A stretch of DNA of 64,000 nt, from the NCBI RefSeq assembly GCF_004346035.1, contig NZ_SLZN01000001.1, forward strand, positions 310,001 to 374,000, given 5' to 3'. Below are positions 38,482 to 46,113 of the stretch, in pieces. The stretch is from Acidomonas methanolica (GTDB taxonomy: Bacteria; Pseudomonadota; Alphaproteobacteria; Acetobacterales; Acetobacteraceae). The first letter of the stretch is position 1. Each line of letters begins with the position of its first letter. The notes beneath the pieces were generated by a model that saw only the letters and a list, made by a program, of their open reading frames with translations, did not search any database and was not told where the DNA came from. A program made the position numbers and the translations under genes.

Positions 38482-41265
38482 TCAGGCCAGCCGGCCGTGA
38501 CAATGCTTGAATTTCTTCCCCGAGCCGCACGGGCACGGCGCGTTGCGCGGCGTTTCCGCCATCATGCCGTGCAGTTCCGCCTCGGTCGTCGCGCCGGGAA
38601 GCGTTCCCGTGACCGGCGTCAGAGGCACGCCGCCCGGCAGTTCGGCCGGCGTCACGCGCTCGAATCCGGGCGGCCCCGAAATCGTCGCGTACGGAGACTC
38701 GGCCCCGAAGGACGCCCCCGCGAACGACAGTTCCCCGCGCGGCGTGGCCGCCGCCACGTCTTCCGCGAGGACGGGCGGCGGCTCGTGCATCACCTGCAAG
38801 CGGGACATCGTGACCGTCACGCGGTTGCGCATGTCGTCCAGCATGACGTTGAACAACTGGAACGCCTCCTGCTTGTACTCGTTCAGCGGATCGCGCTGCC
38901 CATAGGCGCGCAGGCCGATGCCCTGGCGAAGCTGGTCGAGCGCATGCAGATGTTCCTTCCAGACGCCGTCGAAGGTGGTCAGCAGCACCTGTTTCTCGAT
39001 ATGGCGCATGATGTCGGGGCCGATATTGGCCGCCCGCGCCGCCTGGGCCTGGGCCGCGGCCTCCTCCGCGCGCTGGATCACCATCTCGGCGTCCATCCCG
39101 TCCTCGCTGGCCCAGTCCTGAACGGGAAGCCGGAGGTTCAGCAGCCGGAACAGGTCTTCCTCAAGCTCCGCGCTCTCCCAGGCCTCGGCGAAGGCCTTCT
39201 CGGGAATCCGCGCATGCACGGCCTCCTCGATCGCCTGCTCGCGCAATTCCTGAATGATGCCGGAGACATCGTCCATCGCCATGTATTCGCGGCGCTGGGC
39301 GTAGACCTCCTTCCGCTGGTCGTTCATGACGTCGTCATATTTGAGAACGTTCTTGCGCATGTCGAAGTTGCGGGCCTCGACCTTCTTCTGCGCGTTCGCC
39401 AGGCCCTTGTTGAGCCAGGGATGGATGATCGCCTCGCCCTCCTTGACGCCCATCTTCGTCCATAGCGACGCCATGCGCTCGCCGCCGTAGATCCGCATCA
39501 GATCGTCTTCCAGCGACAGGAAGAAACGCGACGCGCCCGGATCGCCCTGACGCCCTGATCGACCGCGCAACTGGTTGTCGATGCGGCGGCTCTCGTGACG
39601 CTCGGTGCCGATGACGAACAGCCCGCCGAGTTCCTTCACCTCGTGATGGTTGCGGGCGATCTCCTCGCGCAGTTCCAGCACCGCCGCCTCCTTGGCGGCT
39701 TCTTCCTCGATCGCCTCAAGCTGCTGGCGGATCAACATCTCGGCATTGCCGCCCAGCTTGATGTCCGTCCCGCGCCCGGCCATGTTCGTGGCGATGGTGA
39801 TCGCCCCCGGCGCGCCCGCCTGCGCGATGATCTGCGACTCCATCTCGTGGAGCCGGGCGTTCAGCACGCTGTGCTTCACCCCCCGCGACGTCAGCAGGCT
39901 GGACAGCAGTTCGCTCTTCTCGATCGAGGTGGTGCCCACGAGAATCGGCTGGCCGGTCCGGCCGATCTCCTGGATCAGATCCGCCACCGCCTCGAACTTC
40001 TCCTTCGCGGTGATGTAGACGGCGTCGTCCCCGTCCTTGCGCTGCACCGGCAGGTTGGTCGGAATCTCCACCACGTCCAGATTGTAGATCTCGGCGAACT
40101 CGTCCGCCTCGGTCATGGCCGTGCCGGTCATGCCGGAGAGCTTGGGATAGAGGCGGAAATAGTTCTGAAAGGTGATGGAGGCGAGAGTCTGGTTCTCCGG
40201 CTGGATCTCCACATGCTCCTTGGCTTCCAGCGCCTGATGCAGACCTTCCGAATAGCGCCGCCCGTCCATCATGCGGCCGGTGAACTCGTCGATGATGATG
40301 ACCTTCCCGCCGCGCACGATGTAATCGACATCGCGCTGGAAGAGCGTGTGTGCGCGCAGGGATTGCTGGACATGATGCATGACGGCGATGTTGTGCACAT
40401 CGTAGAGCCCGCCCTCATGCAGCACCCCGGCCTCGCGCAGGATCTCCTCGATCGTCTCGGAGCCGATCTCGGTCAGGATGACGGTGCGGAGCTTCTCGTC
40501 CTTCTCATAGACGCCTTCCTCGCGCACCAGCCGCGCGACCGCCTCGTCCACGGAACGGTAGAGATCGGAACTGTCCTCCGCGGGACCGGAAATGATGAGC
40601 GGCGTGCGCGCCTCGTCGATGAGGATCGAATCCACCTCATCCACGATCGCATGATAGAACGGCCGCTGCACCATCTCGGCCAGCGTGTATTTCATGTTGT
40701 CGCGCAGATAGTCGAAGCCGAATTCGTTGTTCGTGCCGTAGGTGATGTCCGCCGCATAGGCCGCGCGCCGGTCGTCATCCATCATGTTCGGTACGATCAC
40801 CCCGGTCGTCAGCCCGAGGAATCCGTAAAGCTGGCTCATCTCCTCGGCGTCGCGGCGCGCCAGATAGTCGTTCACCGTGACGACATGCACGCCCTTGCCC
40901 GCCAGCGCGCTCAGATAGACCGCCAGAGTCGCGACCAGCGTCTTGCCCTCGCCCGTCCGCATCTCCGCGATGCGCCCCGCATGCAGCACCATGCCGCCGA
41001 TGAGCTGCACGTCGAAATGCCGCATGCCCAGCACGCGGCGCGACGCCTCCCGGCAGACGGCGAACGCCTCCGGCAAGAGCTTGTCCTGCGTCTCTCCCGC
41101 CTCGAGACGCTGGCGGAACTCCACGGTCTTGGCCGCGAGCGCCGCGTCGTCCAGTGCCTGGATGGCGGGTTCGAGCGCATTGATCTCGGGCACGCGCCGC
41201 TGATACGCTTTCAGCGAACGTTCGTTGGAGGTGCCGAAAAGAGCGCGGGCAAGGGCTGCGAACAT
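38482..41265 (-). CDS. secA: Preprotein translocase ATPase SecA
   Basis: Motor of the Sec export pathway, 927 residues from the ATG at 41265 (AAGG six bases upstream). The longer frame to 41319 adds 18 unrelated residues. Walker A is in [34 protein letters not shown] precedes it, and [20 protein letters not shown] is the PPXD entry region. [19 protein letters not shown] is Walker B, and [13 protein letters not shown] is in NBD2. The C-terminus carries the SEC-C zinc motif [14 protein letters not shown] for SecB and lipid binding. It is divergent from the parvulin gene. Confidence 0.98.
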   Translation of the reverse strand: MFAALARALFGTSNERSLKAYQRRVPEINALEPAIQALDDAALAAKTVEFRQRLEAGETQDKLLPEAFAVCREASRRVLGMRHFDVQLIGGMVLHAGRIAEMRTGEGKTLVATLAVYLSALAGKGVHVVTVNDYLARRDAEEMSQLYGFLGLTTGVIVPNMMDDDRRAAYAADITYGTNNEFGFDYLRDNMKYTLAEMVQRPFYHAIVDEVDSILIDEARTPLIISGPAEDSSDLYRSVDEAVARLVREEGVYEKDEKLRTVILTEIGSETIEEILREAGVLHEGGLYDVHNIAVMHHVQQSLRAHTLFQRDVDYIVRGGKVIIIDEFTGRMMDGRRYSEGLHQALEAKEHVEIQPENQTLASITFQNYFRLYPKLSGMTGTAMTEADEFAEIYNLDVVEIPTNLPVQRKDGDDAVYITAKEKFEAVADLIQEIGRTGQPILVGTTSIEKSELLSSLLTSRGVKHSVLNARLHEMESQIIAQAGAPGAITIATNMAGRGTDIKLGGNAEMLIRQQLEAIEEEAAKEAAVLELREEIARNHHEVKELGGLFVIGTERHESRRIDNQLRGRSGRQGDPGASRFFLSLEDDLMRIYGGERMASLWTKMGVKEGEAIIHPWLNKGLANAQKKVEARNFDMRKNVLKYDDVMNDQRKEVYAQRREYMAMDDVSGIIQELREQAIEEAVHARIPEKAFAEAWESAELEEDLFRLLNLRLPVQDWASEDGMDAEMVIQRAEEAAAQAQAARAANIGPDIMRHIEKQVLLTTFDGVWKEHLHALDQLRQGIGLRAYGQRDPLNEYKQEAFQLFNVMLDDMRNRVTVTMSRLQVMHEPPPVLAEDVAAATPRGELSFAGASFGAESPYATISGPPGFERVTPAELPGGVPLTPVTGTLPGATTEAELHGMMAETPRNAPCPCGSGKKFKHCHGRLA

Positions 41266-41552
41266 CTCAAACCTTCTGACGGGCGCGGGATTGGCGAAGG
41301 ACTGCCACGACACTCCCAAACACGGCCCGCCATATGCCGTCAGAGAGCTTCCGCGCGTGGATGGAGATAAGACCGCGCCCCCGTCCGGTCAACTGAACTC
41401 CCGCACTTCATGCCCCGTCCCGCGAAACACATCGGCGGAACGCGTCAAAAAAAGCAGGCCCGACACCCGTTCTTGAGCATGGCCGCCCTTGCTCCGGCGC
41501 GCCGGGTGCGTCATGGTGCGCGCCATCTCCCGATTTGCTAGAGGTAGAATTC
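41266..41552. promoter_or_regulatory. secA / parvulin divergent promoter region
   Basis: About 290 bases with no gene. It must contain the promoters for secA and for the parvulin gene. The frame between them on the plus strand has no ribosome-binding site, and I see no clear -35/-10 pair or secM-like arrest peptide. A run AAAAAAAG at about 41448-41455 is the only low-complexity element. Confidence 0.4.
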
Positions 41553-42494
41553 ATGCGGTTCACCCGCCCGGCCCTTGCCTGCGCCGCCCTGTTCACCAGC
41601 GCCCTCGCGTCCCTTCCTGCTCTTGCCGCTCCCGCTTCGGCCCCCACGGCGAAGAGCGCCGCCGCCGCGCCGGGAAAACCAGCCGCGCCTGAAAACATGA
41701 ATCCGCTGATCGCCTCGGTCAATGGACAGGACATCCATCTGGACGACGTGCGCAAGGCCGCCGTCAACCTGCCGCCGCAGGCCCGCCAGATTCCCCAGGA
41801 CACACTGATCGGGCTGCTGGTGAACCAGCTCATCGACCAGAAAGCGATCGAGATCGTCGCCCGCAAGGAAGGCGTCCAGAACCAGCCCGAGGTGAAGGAA
41901 GCCATGGAGCACGCCGCGAACACCGCGCTCCAGAACGCCTATCTTCAGCAGAAAGTCACCCCCCTGATCACCGACGCGGCGATCGAGGCGCGGTACAAGT
42001 CGGAATATGAATCCAAAAAAGGCGAAGTGGAAATCCACGCCCGTCATATCCTCGTTGCCACCGAGGCCGAGGCGAAGGACATCATCAGCCAGCTGAAGAA
42101 GGGCGCGGATTTCGCCACCCTCGCCAAGAAGCTCTCGACCGACAAGGGGTCGGGCGCCAGCGGCGGCGATCTCGGCTGGTTCAAGAAGGGCGACATGCTC
42201 CCCGCCTTCTCCGACGCCGCCTTCGCCATGAAGCCGAACACCATCAGCCAGACGCCGGTGAAGACGCAGTACGGCTATCATGTCATTCAGGTGCTCGGCT
42301 CGCGTCCCGCCCCGGTTCCGCCGCTGGCTCAGGTCAAGGACCAGATCCGTCAGGAACTGGTGCGCGAGGATGTCAGCAAGGTCGTCGCCCAGGCGAAATC
42401 CGAGGTGAAGATCGTCCACTACGACGCTCAGGGCAAGCCGGTGGCCGACACGCCCGCTCCGGCGGCCCCGGCAGCCCCGGCAGCCAAGCCGTAA
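41553..42494 (+). CDS. Periplasmic parvulin-type peptidyl-prolyl isomerase
   Basis: A foldase of 313 residues. It has a Sec signal (ALACAALFTSALASLPALAA) and an Ala/Pro linker. The N-terminal helical SurA-N-like region (about 50-150) has LIGLLVNQLIDQKAIEI. The rotamase domain (about 165-265) carries HARHILVATEAEAKDIISQL, GSGASGGDLGWFKKGDMLPA and YGYHVIQVLG. The Ala/Pro-rich tail may be flexible. Members help outer-membrane and secreted proteins to fold. AGAGG precedes the ATG at 41553. It is divergent from secA, which fits a secretion-related role. Confidence 0.9.
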   Translation: MRFTRPALACAALFTSALASLPALAAPASAPTAKSAAAAPGKPAAPENMNPLIASVNGQDIHLDDVRKAAVNLPPQARQIPQDTLIGLLVNQLIDQKAIEIVARKEGVQNQPEVKEAMEHAANTALQNAYLQQKVTPLITDAAIEARYKSEYESKKGEVEIHARHILVATEAEAKDIISQLKKGADFATLAKKLSTDKGSGASGGDLGWFKKGDMLPAFSDAAFAMKPNTISQTPVKTQYGYHVIQVLGSRPAPVPPLAQVKDQIRQELVREDVSKVVAQAKSEVKIVHYDAQGKPVADTPAPAAPAAPAAKP

Positions 42495-42545
42495 CCGTCC
42501 CGACGCCTGCAACAGGCACCTGTCGGGCCGCTTTCGGAACGACCC

Positions 42546-42574
42546 GCGGGAGGGGCTGGATTTTCCCCTCCCGC
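42546..42574 (+). terminator. Ten-pair GC hairpin between the parvulin gene and argJ
   Basis: GCGGGAGGGG (42546-42555) pairs perfectly with CCCCTCCCGC (42565-42574) around a nine-base loop. A weaker stem (CCCGAC...GTCGGG) lies just before it at about 42499-42527. No T-run follows, so intrinsic termination is doubtful; it may separate the two transcripts by another mechanism or stabilise the 3' end of the parvulin mRNA. Confidence 0.45.
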
Positions 42575-42638
42575 CATGCATTGTCATTCCCGCACGATCC
42601 GGCGCGCATCGCCGCCTAATGACGCAGGGAAGACCCGC

Positions 42639-43874
42639 ATGGCCAAGACTTTCGCCCCCTCGCCCCTCGCCCTTCCCCTGCCGCCGCTTGCGGCGCTCGC
42701 GGGGCTCCGCCTCGGCGCGGTGGAGGCGAATATCCGCTACAAGGGGCGGACGGATCTGATGCTGATGGAATTCGCTCCCGGCACCACGGTCGCGGGCGTG
42801 TTCACCCGCAACAAATGCCCCGGCGCCCCGATCGACTGGTGCCGTGCCCGGCTTCCGGGCGGTACGGCGCGCGGCCTGCTCGTGAACTCCGGCAACGCCA
42901 ATGTCTTCACGGGCCGCGCGGGGGTCGAGACGGTCGAGACCTCCGCCGCCGCCGCCGCGCGCGCCCTGGGCTGCGCGCCATCCGAAATCTTTCTCGCCTC
43001 GACCGGCGTGATCGGCGAAAAACTCCCGGCGGACCGTATCGTGGCCGCCCTGCCCGCGCTGACGTCCGCCTTGCGCATGGACGGGTGGGAAGCCGCCGCT
43101 CGCGCCATCATGACGACCGACACCTTCCCCAAGGCCGCCCGCCGCGAGGCCCGGATCGGCGACGTGACGGTCCTGATCCAGGGCATCGCGAAGGGCAGCG
43201 GCATGATCGCCCCGGACATGGCGACGATGCTCGCCTATGTCGCCACCGACGCCGCCCTCCCCGCCCCCGTGCTCCAGGCATTGCTTGAGGGCGGCGTGCG
43301 CGGCAGCTTCAACGCGATCACGGTCGATTCCGACACCTCCACCTCCGACACGCTGATGCTCTTCGCCACCGGGAAGGCCGGAAACGCCCCGGTCGGCGAT
43401 GCGCACGACCCGGCCCTCGCGGACTTCGCCGCCGCGCTGGGCGAAGTGCTGACCGAACTCGCCATCATGGTCGTGCGCGACGGCGAAGGCGCGAGCAAGA
43501 TGATGACGATCACCGTCAGGGGCGCGGTCAGCGACGGGTCCGCCCATCGCGTCGCCATGGCGATCGGCAATTCCCCGCTGGTCAAGACGGCCGTCGCGGG
43601 CGAGGACGCGAACTGGGGCCGCATCGTCATGGCCGTCGGCAAGGCAGGAGAACCGGCCGACCGCGACCGGCTCTCCGTCGCCATCGGCGGCACGGTGATC
43701 GCGGCGAAGGGCACAGTGGTCGAAGGCTATGACGAAACGCCGGTCATCGCCCATATGAAGGGGCAGGACATCGTCATCGAGGTCGATCTGGGCCTCGGCG
43801 ACGGGCGCGCCACCATCTGGAGCTGCGACCTGACCCATGGTTATATCGACATCAATGGCTCCTACCGGAGTTGA
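42639..43874 (+). CDS. argJ: Bifunctional ornithine acetyltransferase / N-acetylglutamate synthase
   Basis: Arginine synthesis enzyme that recycles the acetyl group from N-acetylornithine to glutamate. The ATG at 42639 (411 residues) has AGGGAAG upstream; the longer frame to 42576 has no site. GLRLGAVEANIRYKGRTDL is near the start. The autocleavage region KGSGMIAPDMATMLAYVATD contains the threonine that becomes the nucleophile of the beta chain. VNSGNANVFTGRAGVETVET is also conserved. It is followed four bases later by the oxygenase gene. Confidence 0.96.
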   Translation: MAKTFAPSPLALPLPPLAALAGLRLGAVEANIRYKGRTDLMLMEFAPGTTVAGVFTRNKCPGAPIDWCRARLPGGTARGLLVNSGNANVFTGRAGVETVETSAAAAARALGCAPSEIFLASTGVIGEKLPADRIVAALPALTSALRMDGWEAAARAIMTTDTFPKAARREARIGDVTVLIQGIAKGSGMIAPDMATMLAYVATDAALPAPVLQALLEGGVRGSFNAITVDSDTSTSDTLMLFATGKAGNAPVGDAHDPALADFAAALGEVLTELAIMVVRDGEGASKMMTITVRGAVSDGSAHRVAMAIGNSPLVKTAVAGEDANWGRIVMAVGKAGEPADRDRLSVAIGGTVIAAKGTVVEGYDETPVIAHMKGQDIVIEVDLGLGDGRATIWSCDLTHGYIDINGSYRS

Positions 43875-43878
43875 TCCC

Positions 43879-44604
43879 ATGACGAACGCCTCCCTGTCGT
43901 TCGAAGACGCCCTGAAACAGAACGGTTTCGCCTTCGTCCGCGCCGGGGAGATGGGGCCGCTGCTGCAACGTTTCGGCCTGGACGACTGGGACGGTTTCGC
44001 GGCGAGCTGGAACCGCCTCGGGCTGGACCGCTACATGGCCGACGGCGGACGCTATCGCCGCCGCCGCTACGCCACATGGTCCCTGCGCGAGAACGGCGAC
44101 ATCACCCGCAAGCGCCACCAGCCCCATTATCAAAGTCGCGATTACAATCTGCTGAATGGCGGAATCGAGCGCTGGTTCGGCCCGATCGAAGACAGGATCG
44201 GCGATCACCCGGCCTTGCGCGCGATCCTTCGTCTCGCCCGCGACGTAGCCACCGATCTCACGCCAGAGCCGGAGCGCCCCGAATCCTGGCATGCCGAGGT
44301 GCATCAGTTCCGCATCGAGGCCCGCCCGGACAACAGGGGCCACCCCACGCCCGAGGGAATGCATCGCGACGGGGTGGACTGGGTGTTCGTCCTCATGGTC
44401 GCGCGCGAGAACGTCCGCTCGGGCGAAACCACCATCCACGACCTGCAACGCCGCACCCTAGGCTCCTTCACGCTGGAACGACCGATGGACACCGCCATCG
44501 TGGACGATCACCGCGTCTATCACGGCGTCACCGCCGTCGAGCCGGTCGATCCCTCCCGCCCGGCCCATCGCGACGTCCTGGTCGTCACTCTTCGGCACGA
44601 ATAG
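43879..44604 (+). CDS. 2OG-Fe(II) dioxygenase of the BsmA/isoleucine-hydroxylase type
   Basis: A 241-residue oxygenase-like protein resembling the 2OG-Fe_Oxy_2 family, whose characterised members hydroxylate free aliphatic amino acids. The iron site is seen as His and Asp in GMHRDGVDWVFVL and the distal His in HRVYHGVTAVEPVD. The 2-oxoglutarate arginine is probably the one in RPAHRDVLVVT. The ATG at 43879 has CGGAG nine bases upstream and lies four bases after argJ, so the two genes share a transcript. The substrate is unknown; a free amino acid is a reasonable guess from the family and the neighbour. Confidence 0.8.
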   Translation: MTNASLSFEDALKQNGFAFVRAGEMGPLLQRFGLDDWDGFAASWNRLGLDRYMADGGRYRRRRYATWSLRENGDITRKRHQPHYQSRDYNLLNGGIERWFGPIEDRIGDHPALRAILRLARDVATDLTPEPERPESWHAEVHQFRIEARPDNRGHPTPEGMHRDGVDWVFVLMVARENVRSGETTIHDLQRRTLGSFTLERPMDTAIVDDHRVYHGVTAVEPVDPSRPAHRDVLVVTLRHE

Positions 44605-44666
44605 GAAACGCAAACCGGGAATGCGACGTTCCCGCCCCGTCCAGCAGACCAGGAGTCACCAAGCCG

Positions 44667-45257
44667 ATGCAGCCCGCGCGTTGCTTCCCCATTCTCGCCG
44701 CCCTCTTCCCCCTGTTGTCCACGCCCCTGTTATCCGCGGGACAAGCCGCCACGCGCCATCATGCGCACGGTGCAGGCGGCGCCTCGCGCGCCCAGCCGGT
44801 GATCCTCGCGGAACATCCGGGAACGGAACTCGACGCGCGGGCCCGAGAACTCAGCGCCGACGACCTGGCCGACGCGAAAGCCCATCATGACATGCCGACG
44901 GTGCTGATCGCCTCGGCGCCGCTCTCCGCCACACGCGGCGACATCGCTCTCTTCGTCCAGCTTCAATCCGCCCGCCTCTGCGGTTCGGCGGGTTGCTCCA
45001 CCTCGGTCTATCTGCGGCACGACACACAGTGGAAAACCGTTCTGGATTCGGTCAGCGGCAGAATCTCCATCCTGCCGACCAGCCATAAGGGCATGCGTGA
45101 CCTGCTGATCAGCGACAACGACAAATGGATCTGGAACGGATCGAGCTATCAGGACACGATGCCCGCCGCACCGATCGGCGACCTGCGCCAGTCCATCGAA
45201 GCCCATCAGAAAAGGGCCGATGCCAACGACCGGAAACCGGGCCGGAAACCCGATTGA
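44667..45257 (+). CDS. Exported protein of unknown function
   Basis: A 196-residue protein with a signal peptide (CFPILAALFPLLSTPLLSAG) and a His/Ala-rich mature start. The mature domain has a Cys pair (LCGSAGCSTSVYLRHD) and a beta-rich part with SDNDKWIWNGSSYQ, which recalls periplasmic beta-barrel or propeller-like small domains. I do not recognise the family. AGGAG stands about 11 bases before the ATG at 44667. It is 62 bases after the oxygenase gene and could be in its operon. Confidence 0.65.
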   Translation: MQPARCFPILAALFPLLSTPLLSAGQAATRHHAHGAGGASRAQPVILAEHPGTELDARARELSADDLADAKAHHDMPTVLIASAPLSATRGDIALFVQLQSARLCGSAGCSTSVYLRHDTQWKTVLDSVSGRISILPTSHKGMRDLLISDNDKWIWNGSSYQDTMPAAPIGDLRQSIEAHQKRADANDRKPGRKPD

Positions 45258-45367
45258 CAGCAGGGACCGGCGCGACCGAAGGTAACGGTGGCGCTATGTC
45301 CGCCGATCTCCGATGGGCACGCCGGGCGGCGCTTACGGGCGATCACCCATGACACGCCGCCGGAGCG

Positions 45368-46009
45368 TCAGTGTCGTCCGGCGAGCGTGCGGATCCGTTC
45401 CTCAAGCGCGGCGGCCTGCACGTCCGCATCCACCGTTCCGGCATAACGTCCCTGCGGGTCCATGATGACGATCCGCGGAGCGGGCCGATGGTAGCGCGCG
45501 CCGTCCGCCGCCGTGATCATCTCGTCGGGCACATGGAATTCCCGCGCCATGTTCTCGATCACGCGCGGCGCCGCCGTCAGCGGGCGCACCTCCGGCGCGG
45601 TTCCCAGCACGTAGCTCTTCAACCTGTCCGAATCATCATGCATCGGGTCCAGCGTGACCGCCAGCGCCGCTGCGGAAATATGCGCGGCGGCCAGATCATG
45701 CACCGTCTCGCTCATGACATTCAGCTTCGGCACACAGACCGAACGCGGGCAGGACGTGTCGAAAAACCAGATCAGCGTCCAGCGTCCGAGGAAATCTCCC
45801 TCCGTCACGGTGTCGTCGCTGACCGTCATGAGGCGATACGACCCGCCGATCTCGTTAGTCCCCGTGCGGACGGGCATCCCGAGACGATCGACCGCGCGAA
45901 AGGACAGCCAGCCGAGCGCGACGGCCAGCAGGACGGCGAAGAACAGCACGCGCCGGCCGGTCCATGGGGCGAACAGCTTGCGCTTCCAGTTTCCGTTGAA
46001 AAATCTCAT
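45368..46009 (-). CDS. SCO1/SenC-like copper/redox protein with CX4C motif
   Basis: A membrane-anchored thioredoxin-fold protein of 213 residues. One N-terminal helix (RRVLFFAVLLAVALGWLSF, about 19-38) anchors a periplasmic domain. GRWTLIWFFDTSCPRSVCVP is in the place of the SCO copper loop. Characterised SCO proteins have CxxxC; here the two cysteines are separated by four residues (C-P-R-S-V-C). The distal His that completes the copper site is probably the one in RYHRPAPRIVIMDPQG. SCO proteins load or reduce the CuA site of cytochrome oxidase, but no oxidase gene is nearby, and acetic acid bacteria mostly use quinol oxidases without CuA. Confidence 0.8.
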   Translation of the reverse strand: MRFFNGNWKRKLFAPWTGRRVLFFAVLLAVALGWLSFRAVDRLGMPVRTGTNEIGGSYRLMTVSDDTVTEGDFLGRWTLIWFFDTSCPRSVCVPKLNVMSETVHDLAAAHISAAALAVTLDPMHDDSDRLKSYVLGTAPEVRPLTAAPRVIENMAREFHVPDEMITAADGARYHRPAPRIVIMDPQGRYAGTVDADVQAAALEERIRTLAGRH

Positions 46010-46113
46010 CCCGTTCTTTCTTTTCCCGCCGCCTGGAAAGGCAGGATTTCAACATGCGTCCACGACGCGTCCCGTCACTGCGCCCCGGCGGTGCGCCCCG
46101 TCACTGCGCCGCG

